NCBI GenBank assembly: GCA_050247075.1
Contig: JBFWUW010000046.1
Span: 1 to 57,248, forward strand
DNA: 57,248 nucleotides
Reading direction: 5' to 3'
DNA from: JBFWUW01 sp050247075
GTDB taxonomy: Bacteria > Planctomycetota > Planctomycetia > Pirellulales > JBFWUW01
How positions within the stretch are numbered: position 1 is the stretch's first letter; each line of letters begins with the position of its first letter. Shown piece after piece: positions 18,298 to 27,183 of the stretch. The translations under genes were made by a program, and so were the position numbers. The notes under the pieces were generated by a model, which had not been told where the DNA came from, did not search any database, and was given only the letters and a program-made list of their open reading frames with translations.

Positions 18298-21039
18298 ATG
18301 AAACATGCCTTTGGCCTGGCTCTAGCAATCGCCACATTCGCCGGGGGCACGGTTCCGGCTGACGATACGGTCGATTATCAAAAACAGATCAAGCCGCTGC
18401 TCCGAGAGCGTTGCTACGCTTGCCACGGGGCGCTCAAGCAGCAGTCGGGATTACGGCTTGATACGGCCGCGTTGATCCGCCAGGGCGGAGACGGCGGGCC
18501 GGCCGCCATGCCGGGCCAGGCCGATCAAAGCTTGATCTTGTCGCGAGTCGCCGCCGTCGATGAGTCGCGGATGCCGCCAGAAGGAGAGGGAGCGGCCCTT
18601 TCGCCCGAAGAGCTGTCACTGCTCAAGGCTTGGATCAATGCCGGAGCGGACGGACCCGCCGATGAACAGCCGGAGGAAGACCCCGCCAAACATTGGGCCT
18701 TTCAACCCATCGTGCGGCCTGCCGTTCCGCCACTGGCGGAAGAGGCCGCCGCCGGCCGCAACCCCATCGACGCCTTCATCGCCCAACAGCAACTTGCCCG
18801 CGGACTGGTCGCCGCTCAGTCGGCCGCGTCGCATGCCCTGCTGCGTCGCGTCCATCTCGATCTGACCGGCCTGCCCCCCACGCGGCGGCAGTTGCACGCC
18901 TTTTCAGCGGATCCCTCGCCCCAGGCATATGGCCGCGTCGTCGATGAACTGCTGGCCAGCCCGCAATATGGAGAGCGTTGGGGCCGGCACTGGATGGACG
19001 TCTGGCGGTACTGCGACTGGTACGGCAACGCCGGCAGCGGCAGTTGGTGGAACAGCGGTTGCGAAATCTGGCGGTGGCGCGATTGGATCGTCCGCTCGCT
19101 CAACCAGGACAAAGGCTACGACCGCATGATCCTGGAGATGCTGGCCGCCGACGAGATCGCCCCGGAGGACGACGAGACGATTGTGGCTACCGGGTTCATT
19201 GTCCGTAACTGGTACGCGCTCAACCACAATTCGTGGAAGCGCGACATGGTCGAACACACGGGCAAGGCGTTCCTCGGCCTGACCTTCAATTGCTGCCATT
19301 GCCACGACCACAAGTACGACCCCATCTCGCAGCGAGAATACTTTCAGTTTCGGGCCTTCTTTGAACCGCTGGAACTGCGGCAAGACCGTGTTGCGGGCAC
19401 GCCCGATCCCGGCGCGTTTCGGCCATACAGCGTGGATGGCCCGGAGCACATGCCCGTCAGCGGCGGGATGATCCGCGTGGTCGATGCCCACCCAGATGCC
19501 CTCACCTTTATCTATCGCGGCGGCGACGAACGCGATGTGGTCGAGGATGCCGCGCCGGTGCAAGCCGCCCCGCCGGCCTTCTTGAATGGTGCCGCTGTGC
19601 AGGCCGTTCCAGTGGAGTTGCCTTTGCCGGCTTGGTATCCCGGCGTAAAGCCCTTCATCGCCCAGGAGGAAATCGCCCAGGCCGAACAAGCCTTAAAAAC
19701 AGCGCTGGCCAATTCCGCCGCTTCGCCCCATTCCGACACGTTGGCGGCGGCAGCCAATCTGGCACGGGCGCGACTCGATTCCGTGCTTGCCCGCCAGGCG
19801 GCTGACGGCGCGCGGTACTTGGGCCAGCCAGGTGACGCCGCGGAATTGGCCCGCGCGGCCAGCCGGGGTGAGCGGCTAGTGAAGGTGGCGGAACTTAATG
19901 TAAAACTGGCCGAGGCCCGCCAGGCGCTCTCAGCCGCCATTGCCGACGTGGACAAAGCCGAGGAAGGGGCCGCCCTCAAGCAGTTGGATGTGCTAGCGGC
20001 GCAGACCGCCCTGGCCGATGGAGTCGCCGCCGTGGCCAACGAGAGCGAAGACTACACGCCGTTTAGCCCCAGCTACGTCAAGACCAGCACTGGCCGCCGC
20101 ACGGCGCTGGCCCAGTGGATTGTCGCCCGCGACAACCCGCTGACGGCCCGCGTGGCGGCCAACCATATCTGGCTGCGGCATTTTGGCCGGCCGCTGGTGG
20201 CCACGGTCAACAATTTCGGCCGCAATGGGCAAAAGCCATCGCACCCCGCGCTGCTGGACTGGCTGGCCGCGGAACTGATCGAGTCGGGTTGGAGCATGAA
20301 GCATCTGCACCGGCTGATTGTCACCAGCGACGCCTATCGCCGCAGCTCGGAGGAAGGCCGGTCGGCCGAGGCCAATCTGGCGATCGACCCGGAGGCGCAA
20401 TTCTTGTGGCGTTTCCCGCCCCGTCGGCTCGAGGCCGAAGCCATCCGCGATAGTGTGCTGTTCGCCGCCGGCCAGCTCGATCTGACCTTGGGCGGGCCAG
20501 ACATACCGACCAAGGATGAGCCGCAATCGCGTCGCCGCAGCCTGTACTTCAACATCCGCCCGACTGGCTTCCCCAGCGTCAAGCTGCTGGAAATGTTCGA
20601 TCCGGCCAGCCCCACTGACTGCTACCGCCGCGCGGAGAGCCTGCTGCCGCAACAAGCGTTGGCGATGGCCAACAGCCCGCTCTCCATTGGTCAAAGCCGG
20701 CTGCTGGCGCAACGATTGGAGCAAGACCTGGAAATACCTGGCTCCCTCTCCCTTGGGGAGAGGGCCGACGAGAGGGACGCGGCGGATGACGTAAACCAGG
20801 TCTTAACCCAGGCGGCGTTCGAGACAATCCTCTCGCGCCCACCCACTGCCGAGGAACTGGCATCCTGCCAGGAATTCCTGGCAACGCAGTTATCGTTGTA
20901 CCAATCTCGCGATCTCGGGCAATCAGCCGGCAAGACACCCGAAGGCACGCCACCTCCGGCCGCCAACCCCGCCGCCCGCGCCCGCGAAAGCCTGGTGCGG
21001 GTGTTATTGAATCACCATGATTTCGTGACGATGCCGTAA
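18298..21039 (+). CDS. PSCyt1-DUF1549-DUF1553 protein with in-frame palindrome
   Basis: 913 residues, with the ATG at 18298 and a short signal peptide (ALAIATFAGGTVPA). PSCyt1 carries 'LLRERCYACHGALKQQSGLRLD'. DUF1549 follows ('HALLRRVHLDLTGLPPTRRQL', 'YGERWGRHWMDVWRYCDWYG', 'LTFNCCHCHDHKYDPISQREYF'). A linker near 460-590 is Ala-rich and helical. DUF1553 ends the protein ('ALAQWIVARDNPLTARVAANHIWLRHFG'). Near residue 816, 'GSLSLGERADERDAADD' breaks the expected run between 'LAQRLEQDL' and 'AAFETILSRPPTAEEL'; its DNA (20744-20764) is a perfect palindrome. Periplasmic. Usual partner of DUF1501 proteins such as the one at 22111. Confidence 0.92.
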   Translation: MKHAFGLALAIATFAGGTVPADDTVDYQKQIKPLLRERCYACHGALKQQSGLRLDTAALIRQGGDGGPAAMPGQADQSLILSRVAAVDESRMPPEGEGAALSPEELSLLKAWINAGADGPADEQPEEDPAKHWAFQPIVRPAVPPLAEEAAAGRNPIDAFIAQQQLARGLVAAQSAASHALLRRVHLDLTGLPPTRRQLHAFSADPSPQAYGRVVDELLASPQYGERWGRHWMDVWRYCDWYGNAGSGSWWNSGCEIWRWRDWIVRSLNQDKGYDRMILEMLAADEIAPEDDETIVATGFIVRNWYALNHNSWKRDMVEHTGKAFLGLTFNCCHCHDHKYDPISQREYFQFRAFFEPLELRQDRVAGTPDPGAFRPYSVDGPEHMPVSGGMIRVVDAHPDALTFIYRGGDERDVVEDAAPVQAAPPAFLNGAAVQAVPVELPLPAWYPGVKPFIAQEEIAQAEQALKTALANSAASPHSDTLAAAANLARARLDSVLARQAADGARYLGQPGDAAELARAASRGERLVKVAELNVKLAEARQALSAAIADVDKAEEGAALKQLDVLAAQTALADGVAAVANESEDYTPFSPSYVKTSTGRRTALAQWIVARDNPLTARVAANHIWLRHFGRPLVATVNNFGRNGQKPSHPALLDWLAAELIESGWSMKHLHRLIVTSDAYRRSSEEGRSAEANLAIDPEAQFLWRFPPRRLEAEAIRDSVLFAAGQLDLTLGGPDIPTKDEPQSRRRSLYFNIRPTGFPSVKLLEMFDPASPTDCYRRAESLLPQQALAMANSPLSIGQSRLLAQRLEQDLEIPGSLSLGERADERDAADDVNQVLTQAAFETILSRPPTAEELASCQEFLATQLSLYQSRDLGQSAGKTPEGTPPPAANPAARARESLVRVLLNHHDFVTMP
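20742..20790. repeat. CCCTCTCC palindromic element inserted inside a coding sequence
   Basis: CCCTCTCCCTTGGGGAGAGG then G (20744-20764): an 8-bp perfect stem. The flanking GACGAGAGGGAC belongs to the same element type. It lies within the DUF1553 gene, keeps the frame and encodes SLSLGERADERD. A related hairpin occurs between genes at about 29653-29692. Confidence 0.75.
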
Positions 21040-21081
21040 CCGACGGAATTCGATCTAACCGCTGCATCGTGAGTACTGGGA

Positions 21082-21363
21082 ATGGGCCAACTCTTCGACA
21101 CAATTAGGCAATTGGTCAATGCTGAAAAATACGCCGTGAGCGAACATGCGGCGGAAAGATTGGAAGAACGTGGTATTATGGAATGGCAGGCCGTTGCCGG
21201 ACTTGAGGATGGCAAACTGGTGGTGGAGCGGGCCAACGCCATGCCCAACCCGATCGTCGAGGTTGAGGAATGTCTGCCCGATGGAACGGAGTTCAAAGCC
21301 GTTTGGTCATATCTTCGGCGGAGCGATATCGCAAAACTGGTCACGGTACACTTCTTCGAATAG
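21082..21363 (+). CDS. DUF4258 protein
   Basis: 93 residues. 'KYAVSEHAAERLEERGIMEWQAVAGLEDGKLV' and 'VWSYLRRSDIAKLVTVHF' fit DUF4258, a small domain with a conserved His/Arg pattern ('SEHAxxRLxERGI') that resembles RelE/MqsR-like toxins and often sits in two-gene units. The next small gene starts 8 bases after this stop, so the two are cotranscribed. The usual YgiT-type zinc-finger antitoxin partner is not present. Toxin function is a guess by association. The pair interrupts the cytochrome/DUF1501 block. Confidence 0.75.
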   Translation: MGQLFDTIRQLVNAEKYAVSEHAAERLEERGIMEWQAVAGLEDGKLVVERANAMPNPIVEVEECLPDGTEFKAVWSYLRRSDIAKLVTVHFFE

Positions 21364-21371
21364 GAATTATC

Positions 21372-21599
21372 ATGCGTATCGAAGGAAAGCGTATAAAGCG
21401 CACGCGACTGGTTCGAACCGACAAGTTTGTCGTGGCGGTCGAGGTAGAATTAGTTTTTCCAGTTGACGACCCCAGCGAGCCTTGTTTGGAGTCGGAAACC
21501 GTACAGCTCTTAAAAGAAATCAAGCAACATGCGGAACAAGGTGACTTGCCGTGGCTGTCGCGGCACGGCAAGGTCTACGCGGCGATTGAGGCGGCCTAA
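21372..21599 (+). CDS. Small hypothetical protein paired with DUF4258 gene
   Basis: 75 residues from the ATG at 21372, 8 bases after the DUF4258 stop; the longer upstream frame overlaps the DUF4258 gene and is rejected. The product starts with a basic segment (MRIEGKRIKRTRLVRTDKF), continues with a beta-rich stretch (VVAVEVELVFPVDD) and ends in a helical tail (VQLLKEIKQHAEQGDLPWLSRHG). There are no Cys residues for a zinc finger and no obvious helix-turn-helix. It could be the partner of the DUF4258 protein, but no antitoxin fold is recognised. Confidence 0.6.
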   Translation: MRIEGKRIKRTRLVRTDKFVVAVEVELVFPVDDPSEPCLESETVQLLKEIKQHAEQGDLPWLSRHGKVYAAIEAA

Positions 21600-21647
21600 G
21601 AATGAATCACTCCCTCAGCGTGCGACCCTCTCACGACACTTTCGCCG

Positions 21648-21992
21648 TTGAAAAATCCCGGTGAAGTCGTCTATCAGGCCATGAAAGAGAGTTCAATGGC
21701 TGCACGATCAGAGAAGTCGATGCTCTTCCCCATGAACGAGATTGAAGCTCGCGCCAGAGTTTGCGACTGGGTCAACGGAAAGTATGGATTCGTTCCCGAT
21801 ATTGCAAGTGTGATTCACTGGACTGAGGGACTGTTGCGAGAACACGAGCTGATTGATGAACTGGAGGCGATTGCGGAACTTGGAAAGTGGTTCATCGCGT
21901 TCAAATGCGATTGGGATTCCGATCGCGCAGGGTTGCCAACTGTCCTGATAGTATCCGTTGATGAGAAGGGATGCGTGGAAGTCCAGTCGTGA
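21648..21992 (+). CDS. Hypothetical protein
   Basis: 114 residues if started at the ATG at 21648; the ATG at 21681 would give 103. Mixed alpha/beta composition, with 'DIASVIHWTEGLLREHELIDELEAIAELGKWFIAFKCDWDSD' and a C-terminal strand pair 'TVLIVSVDEKGCVEVQS'. No signal peptide and no membrane segment. It resembles small accessory-region proteins in size and placement (after a DUF4258 pair), but I do not recognise it. Confidence 0.55.
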   Translation: MKNPGEVVYQAMKESSMAARSEKSMLFPMNEIEARARVCDWVNGKYGFVPDIASVIHWTEGLLREHELIDELEAIAELGKWFIAFKCDWDSDRAGLPTVLIVSVDEKGCVEVQS

Positions 21993-22110
21993 AGAAACAG
22001 AATCGACCTATTGGCAGCGCCTGAGGCAGTCAATGCTTTGAGTCTGCTGTGACTACGTCTTCATTCCGTGGTTTGGGAGTGTTGCCAAATTGTTGACGAA
22101 AATACTAACT

Positions 22111-23601
22111 ATGCATCGATTTCACTCGCCGCGTCAAAACGATTCTTCACAACCCCGCCGCGCCTTTCTGGCCGATTTGGGCATGGGCTTTACCGGGCTG
22201 GCCTTGGGGGCCATGCTGAATGGCGATGGCATCGCGCAGGCGGACAGTTCCGCCGCTCCGGCAGACGACGCCGCTGGTCCCCATTTCGCCCCGCGGGCCA
22301 AGAGTGTGATTTGGGTCTTTTGCTCTGGGGGATACAGCCACCTGGAGACCTTCGACCCCAAGCCGGCCCTCAACAAGTATGCCGGCAAGACATTTTCCGA
22401 AACGCCCTTTGCCGATCCCTTTCAGAATCCGCTGCACGAGAAGCGCAGCCGGGCCGTGCTGACCGTCGTGCGCGACAAGTACTCCCGGATCATGCCGTTG
22501 CAAGTCGGCTACGCGCCGCGCGGGCAAAGCGGCATTGAAATCTCCGATTGGTGGCCCCACTTGGCCAAGCGGGTCGATGACATCGCTTTCGTCCGTAGTA
22601 TGTACACGACCGACAACGACCACGCCGCCGAAAACCAAATGCACACCGGCCGGCATCGGCTGGATGAAGTGCAGCCCTCGATTGGTTCGTGGGCACATCG
22701 GGGGCTGGGCACGCTCAACGAGAACCTGCCGCAGTTCGTGGCGCTGGGGGGGCCTACCCGATCCGACACGCGCGACTCCATCGGCGGCAACTACCTGGGG
22801 GCCGAACACGACGCCGTGCCGCTGGCCCTCGACCCTACGAATCCGCTCCCCTTTGGCGTCCGCGGCCCCGACCTGCTGCCCGAAGAGCAACAGCAAGAGT
22901 TTGCCCTCATCGACCGGCTGAACCGCGCGGCCGCCGCCAGCCGCCCACGCGATGCCGTGCTGCAAGCCAGAATCCGCTCGTATGAACTGGCCTACCGCAT
23001 GCAGATGTCCACGCCCGAGGCTCTCGACCTTTCCAGTGAAACGGCTGAAACACTGGACCTGTATGGTGCGAACAAGAAGGACCAGACCGCCGAGGCCGCC
23101 AAAAGGCTGCTGACGGCGCGGCGGTTGGTGGAACGAGGCGTGCGTTACGTGCAGGTCTATCCCACCAATTACGGCCAGTGGGATTCGCACCGCAAGCTCA
23201 AAGACAACCACCAGAATCTCTGCGGTTGGGTCGATCAGCCGGTCGCGGCGCTGCTGACGGACCTCAAACGCCGCGGACTATGGAACGATGTGGTGGTAGT
23301 GTTTTGCACTGAGTTCGGCCGCACGCCAGCCATTGAGGAGCGGGCCGGCGGCACCGACGGCCGCGACCATCACCCGCACGGGTTTACTGTCTGGCTGGCC
23401 GGGGCGGGCATCAATGGTGGCATGGTCCACGGAGCGACCGACGAACTAGGCTATCACGCCGTCGAGCCGGGCCATTACGTGACCGATCTGCACGCCACCG
23501 TGCTGCATCTGTTGGGCCTCGATCCACGGCGGCTGGAAGTCCCCGGCCGCAAGCGTCTCGATATCGACCGCGGTCGGCCAATCCACGAGATCCTGGCATG
23601 A
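22111..23601 (+). CDS. DUF1501 protein (Tat-exported)
   Basis: 496 residues from the ATG at 22111; the longer frame starts with a TTG at 22090 and is less likely. The N-terminus is 'QPRRAFLADLGMGFTGLALGAML', a Tat-like signal. Family hallmarks are 'AKSVIWVFCSGGYSHLETFDPKP', 'YTTDNDHAAENQMHTGRHRL', 'PSIGSWAHRGLG', 'RGVRYVQVYPTNYGQWDSH', 'VVVVFCTEFGRTPAIEERAGGTDGRDHHPHGFTVWLAGAG' and a final 'VTDLHATVLHLLGLDPRRL'. DUF1501 belongs to the alkaline-phosphatase/sulfatase fold by its metal-ligand pattern; substrate unknown. It is the customary partner of PSCyt1-DUF1549-DUF1553 proteins such as the one at 18298. Confidence 0.92.
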   Translation: MHRFHSPRQNDSSQPRRAFLADLGMGFTGLALGAMLNGDGIAQADSSAAPADDAAGPHFAPRAKSVIWVFCSGGYSHLETFDPKPALNKYAGKTFSETPFADPFQNPLHEKRSRAVLTVVRDKYSRIMPLQVGYAPRGQSGIEISDWWPHLAKRVDDIAFVRSMYTTDNDHAAENQMHTGRHRLDEVQPSIGSWAHRGLGTLNENLPQFVALGGPTRSDTRDSIGGNYLGAEHDAVPLALDPTNPLPFGVRGPDLLPEEQQQEFALIDRLNRAAAASRPRDAVLQARIRSYELAYRMQMSTPEALDLSSETAETLDLYGANKKDQTAEAAKRLLTARRLVERGVRYVQVYPTNYGQWDSHRKLKDNHQNLCGWVDQPVAALLTDLKRRGLWNDVVVVFCTEFGRTPAIEERAGGTDGRDHHPHGFTVWLAGAGINGGMVHGATDELGYHAVEPGHYVTDLHATVLHLLGLDPRRLEVPGRKRLDIDRGRPIHEILA

Positions 23602-23671
23602 CGGCCACCTGGCAAGCCGCCAGAAAATACCGCGCCGTGCCGCCTATTCGCAGCGGTCGGAAACGTACCGC

Positions 23672-24310
23672 ATGAGCCGCGCCCCCTTTCAATCGTTCGC
23701 CATTGTCCCCGCGGCCGGGCGAAGTTCCCGCATGGGCCGGCCCAAGCTGCTGCTACCGTGGCGGGACGGCACCATTTTGGGTCAGGTGTTGCGTGCCTGG
23801 CGGGAAAGCGGCGTTACCCACACGATTGTCGTAACGCACCCAGCGGACGAGGCGTTGCGGGCTGACTGCCGCTTGCCGGGAGTGACGGTACTAGCGGCCG
23901 ACCCGCCCCCCGCCGATATGAAGGCATCAGTCTGGCATGCATTGGATTACGTAGGGCGGACATTCTCGCCCCAGCCCGCCGATGCCTGGCTGCTGGCACC
24001 GGCTGACATGCCGCTGCTGTCGCCCGTTGCCGCCGCCGCGCTGCTAACAGCCCACCAGCCGTTACAACCGGCCATTTTGCAGCCAGTCCTGGCTGATTGT
24101 CGAGTGGGGCACCCGGTGTTGTTTCCCTGGCCGCTTGCCGCCCATGTCTCTGCCTTACCGCCCGATGCCGGTGTGAACGAGTTGATCCGCCAGCACGGCT
24201 CGACCAAAGTTCCCTGCCCGACGGTCCCCGCGGCTGGCGATATCGACACTCCCCAAGACTATAGCCGTCTGCACGACCGTCACGGCCGGCACGACCGGCA
24301 CTCTCCGTGA
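23672..24310 (+). CDS. MobA/MocA-like nucleotidyltransferase
   Basis: 212 residues. 'FAIVPAAGRSSRMGRPKLLLPWRDGTILGQVL' carries the NTP-transferase motif (AAGxSxRMGxxK) and the Lys that binds the nucleotide triphosphate; 'DAWLLAPADMPLLSP' carries the metal-binding Asp. The C-terminus ('TVPAAGDIDTPQDYSRL') matches the family end. Closest in layout to molybdenum-cofactor cytidylyl/guanylyltransferases (MocA, MobA; CoxI-associated), which act in the cytoplasm on molybdopterin. No other Mo-cofactor gene is adjacent; a MoaD-like gene lies 16 kb away. Starts 70 bases after the DUF1501 gene. Confidence 0.85.
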   Translation: MSRAPFQSFAIVPAAGRSSRMGRPKLLLPWRDGTILGQVLRAWRESGVTHTIVVTHPADEALRADCRLPGVTVLAADPPPADMKASVWHALDYVGRTFSPQPADAWLLAPADMPLLSPVAAAALLTAHQPLQPAILQPVLADCRVGHPVLFPWPLAAHVSALPPDAGVNELIRQHGSTKVPCPTVPAAGDIDTPQDYSRLHDRHGRHDRHSP

Positions 24311-24570
24311 GCCTAGTTAGCCGCATTCCGCTGGGCGCACACGCCGATCGACTGACTGAGTTGATTTGCAATCCACGGGGCAACATTTCCCAACCTACGT
24401 TTGCATGAACGGTTCCGTGCGATCGTCCTGGCAGCGATTGCGAAACCGCGGCGTGGTTTGTGCCTGGCAGGCTCCATGGGGATAAGGACAAGGTTTACTC
24501 TTAGGTATTCGACGATTAGTGGCGGGTCAGGCGTAGGTAAGGCCACCACGTAAGATCGCGAATTCATGGC

Positions 24571-25779
24571 ATGCTGCGTGTATCCGTCGACAAGATCGAA
24601 CCAGGCATGGTTCTGGCCCGGCCCATCTGCTTGCCCGATGAGCCCGGCCGGTATTTGCTGCAGCGCGACGTGGAAATTCCACCGGGCGTGGCGCAGCGCC
24701 TCAAGCGATGGGGGATTGTTGACGTTTGGATTCGCTATCGACAGTTGGAATTCCTGGAGGAAATGATCGACGAGGATCTCGGCGATCGCCAGCGAGAAGT
24801 CTATCGCCATGTGCGGAAGAACTTCGAGCAAATCATGAGCGGCAGCACGATCGAACTGGATCTGAACCGATTTAGCGCGTCGATCGGCGAGTTATTCGGC
24901 TATCTCAAGCGCAATCCCACTGGCAATCTGCTGTTGGACAAGCTGGACTCGTTCGACAATTATCTCATGTCGCACTCGGCCAACGTCTGCTACCTGGCCT
25001 TGATGCTGGGCATGCGGCTGGAGCGCTACCTGATCGCCGAACGAACTTTCAAGACAGCCCGCGACGCCAAGGATTTGCAACTGCTGGGGCTGGGCATGTT
25101 GCTGCACGATGTCGGCAAGATGCGCATTCCACCGGCGATTCTCAACAAACCCGGCAAGCTGACCGCTGAAGAGTTGGAAGTCATCCGGACACATCCCACG
25201 GTGGGCTACGAGATGGTCCGGCAAGCGGTCCCGGCGACAGCCTCGCAGGTCGTGTTGAACCACCATCAGCGCTGGGACGGCCGAGGGTATCCCGCGCGGC
25301 GCGACGCGCGGACGGGCCAGACCTTGCCGCCGCTGGCGGGACGGCAGATACCGGTCTTTTCGCGGATTGCCACCGTGGTTGATGTCTACGACGCGGCCAC
25401 AACCAACCGCTGTTACTCGGCCGCCAAGCCGGCGGTGCAAGTGCTGCACGAAATGCGCACAATCTGCCGCGGCTTTTTTGATCCGGTGGTGGAGCAAGCT
25501 TTCTACGAAATCGTCCCACCGTTCCCCATCGGCAAGGCCGTGGTTTTGTCCAACGGAGCCGAAGCGGTGGTAGTCGATTTCAACGCCCGCTTTCCGGTGC
25601 GGCCCAAGGTGCAATTGCTGCGCCACCCCAATGGCGAAAAGATCGCCGATCCCGCGGGTGAAGAGATCGACCTATCGATCTACCCTGAGCTAAACGTAGC
25701 CAGCATCGATGGCGTGGACGTGCAGCCCTATCTTGCCGGACAACAAGTGGGCAGTTCGGCCGAAGCCGCCTTGGCTTAG
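24571..25779 (+). CDS. HD-GYP domain protein (putative cyclic-di-GMP phosphodiesterase)
   Basis: 402 residues. The N-terminal part (1-60) is a small beta-rich module ('LRVSVDKIEPGMVLARPI'), as in DUF3391-linked HD-GYP proteins. The HD-GYP core has 'LLGLGMLLHDVGKMRIPPAIL' (His179-Asp180), 'VVLNHHQRWDGRGYP' (His231-His232, GYP 239-241) and 'ISRIATVVDVYDAATTNR'-type segment ('VFSRIATVVDVYDAATTNR'). These metal-dependent enzymes degrade cyclic di-GMP; no receiver or other sensor domain is seen. It is followed 120 bases later by glgC. The full metal-ligand set supports an active enzyme. Confidence 0.88.
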   Translation: MLRVSVDKIEPGMVLARPICLPDEPGRYLLQRDVEIPPGVAQRLKRWGIVDVWIRYRQLEFLEEMIDEDLGDRQREVYRHVRKNFEQIMSGSTIELDLNRFSASIGELFGYLKRNPTGNLLLDKLDSFDNYLMSHSANVCYLALMLGMRLERYLIAERTFKTARDAKDLQLLGLGMLLHDVGKMRIPPAILNKPGKLTAEELEVIRTHPTVGYEMVRQAVPATASQVVLNHHQRWDGRGYPARRDARTGQTLPPLAGRQIPVFSRIATVVDVYDAATTNRCYSAAKPAVQVLHEMRTICRGFFDPVVEQAFYEIVPPFPIGKAVVLSNGAEAVVVDFNARFPVRPKVQLLRHPNGEKIADPAGEEIDLSIYPELNVASIDGVDVQPYLAGQQVGSSAEAALA

Positions 25780-25899
25780 ATTCGCCCTATCTTGGTCTGT
25801 GTCGAATCCGCACCCTTTTGGGTTCCGCCGTGGGGGGGTAGAATCGCGGCATGGGGCCAGCCGAATATCTTGCGCGGGCAAGCCGTGAAGGAGCGTGTG

Positions 25900-27162
25900 A
25901 TGGACGACATTGTGACGATTGTGTTGGCCGGTGGTAAAGGAGAGCGGTTGGAGCCGCTGACTCGCGACCGGGCCAAGCCGGCGGTTCCCTTTGGCGGCGT
26001 CTACCGCATCGTCGATTTCACCCTCTCTAACTGCCTGAATAGCGGCCTGAAGAAGATTCTGGTGCTGACGCAGTACAAAGCCATGAGCCTGGACCGGCAT
26101 ATCAACCAAGGCTGGCGGCGCTACATGTGTACCGAATTGGGCGAATACATCGACGTGCTCCCTCCGCAGCAACGGATTGACGACAGTTGGTATCGCGGCA
26201 CGGCCGACGCCGTCTATCAAAACATCTACTCGCTGGAAAAAGAACGCCCCGAATACGTGGTGATTTTGGCCGGCGACCACATCTACAAGATGAACTACCA
26301 GGCGCTGGTCGAGCATCATAAGCAGACCAACGCCGACCTGACCGTCGGCGCGCTGCGCGTGGACGCCAGCGAGTCGCGGCACTTCGGCGTGATGGAAATT
26401 GACACAGACTGGCGGATTCGCGGCTTTCAAGAAAAGCCCGCCGTCCCCCGCACCATCCCTGGCGATTCGAACCATATTCTGGCGTCAATGGGCATCTATG
26501 TCTTTACGGCCCGCTTTCTGTTCGAGCAACTCTGCCTGGATGCCACCCGGCCCGACAGCAAGCACGATTTTGGCCGCAATATCATCCCAGCCACAATCGA
26601 CACACACCGCGTGATTGCCTATCAGTTTCGCGACGAAAACCGCAAACAAGACGCCTACTGGCGCGATGTTGGCACGCTGGATGCCTACTACGCCGCCAAC
26701 ATGGAATTGATCTCGGTCGATCCCCAACTCAACGTCTATGACCAGCGTTGGCCCATCCGCACCATTCAACCAAATCTGCCTCCTCCCAAGTTCGTATTTG
26801 CCGAAACGGGGCCCGGCGGCCGTCGCGGGCAGGCCTTGGACAGCATTATCTGCTCCGGTTCGATCATCTCGGGCGGCAGCGTGGAACGCTCGGTGCTTGG
26901 TCCTAATTGCCGCATCAACAGCTACGCCTCGATTGAGGACTCCATCCTGTTCGAGGCGGTCGATATTGGCCGCCATGCCAAGATCCGCCGGGCCATCATC
27001 GACAAGGGAGTCCACATTCCGGCCGGCATGGAGATCGGCTACGACCTGGATGTTGACCGCGAGCGCGGCTTCGCCATCAGCGAGGAAGGGATCGTCGTGA
27101 TTGCCAAGGCGGACGGCACGGAACATTTCCAGAAACGCGAACTAAGCCGCGAGTTGAGTTAA
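25900..27162 (+). CDS. glgC: Glucose-1-phosphate adenylyltransferase
   Basis: 420 residues from the ATG at 25900, behind GAAGGAG; the longer frame from 25792 lacks a plausible start. 'IVLAGGKGERLEPLTRDRAKPAVPFGGVYRIVDFTLSNCLNSG' (signature 1, split here for family recognition) with 'WYRGTADAVYQNI', 'EYVVILAGDHIYKMNY' and 'RGFQEKPA' identifies ADP-glucose pyrophosphorylase. The C-terminal left-handed beta-helix ('IICSGSIISGGSVERSVLGPNCRINSYASIEDSILFEAV') is complete. It makes ADP-glucose for glycogen synthesis in the cytoplasm. No other glg gene is next to it; the upstream HD-GYP gene may share the transcript. Confidence 0.95.
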   Translation: MDDIVTIVLAGGKGERLEPLTRDRAKPAVPFGGVYRIVDFTLSNCLNSGLKKILVLTQYKAMSLDRHINQGWRRYMCTELGEYIDVLPPQQRIDDSWYRGTADAVYQNIYSLEKERPEYVVILAGDHIYKMNYQALVEHHKQTNADLTVGALRVDASESRHFGVMEIDTDWRIRGFQEKPAVPRTIPGDSNHILASMGIYVFTARFLFEQLCLDATRPDSKHDFGRNIIPATIDTHRVIAYQFRDENRKQDAYWRDVGTLDAYYAANMELISVDPQLNVYDQRWPIRTIQPNLPPPKFVFAETGPGGRRGQALDSIICSGSIISGGSVERSVLGPNCRINSYASIEDSILFEAVDIGRHAKIRRAIIDKGVHIPAGMEIGYDLDVDRERGFAISEEGIVVIAKADGTEHFQKRELSRELS

Positions 27163-27183
27163 CGTCCCGTCGAAAGGTTCTTC

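Noticed and set aside
24311..24570. Riboswitch (cyclic-di-GMP) ahead of the HD-GYP gene
   Set aside because: I looked for GEMM-type conserved segments and did not find them; the region shows no clear aptamer.
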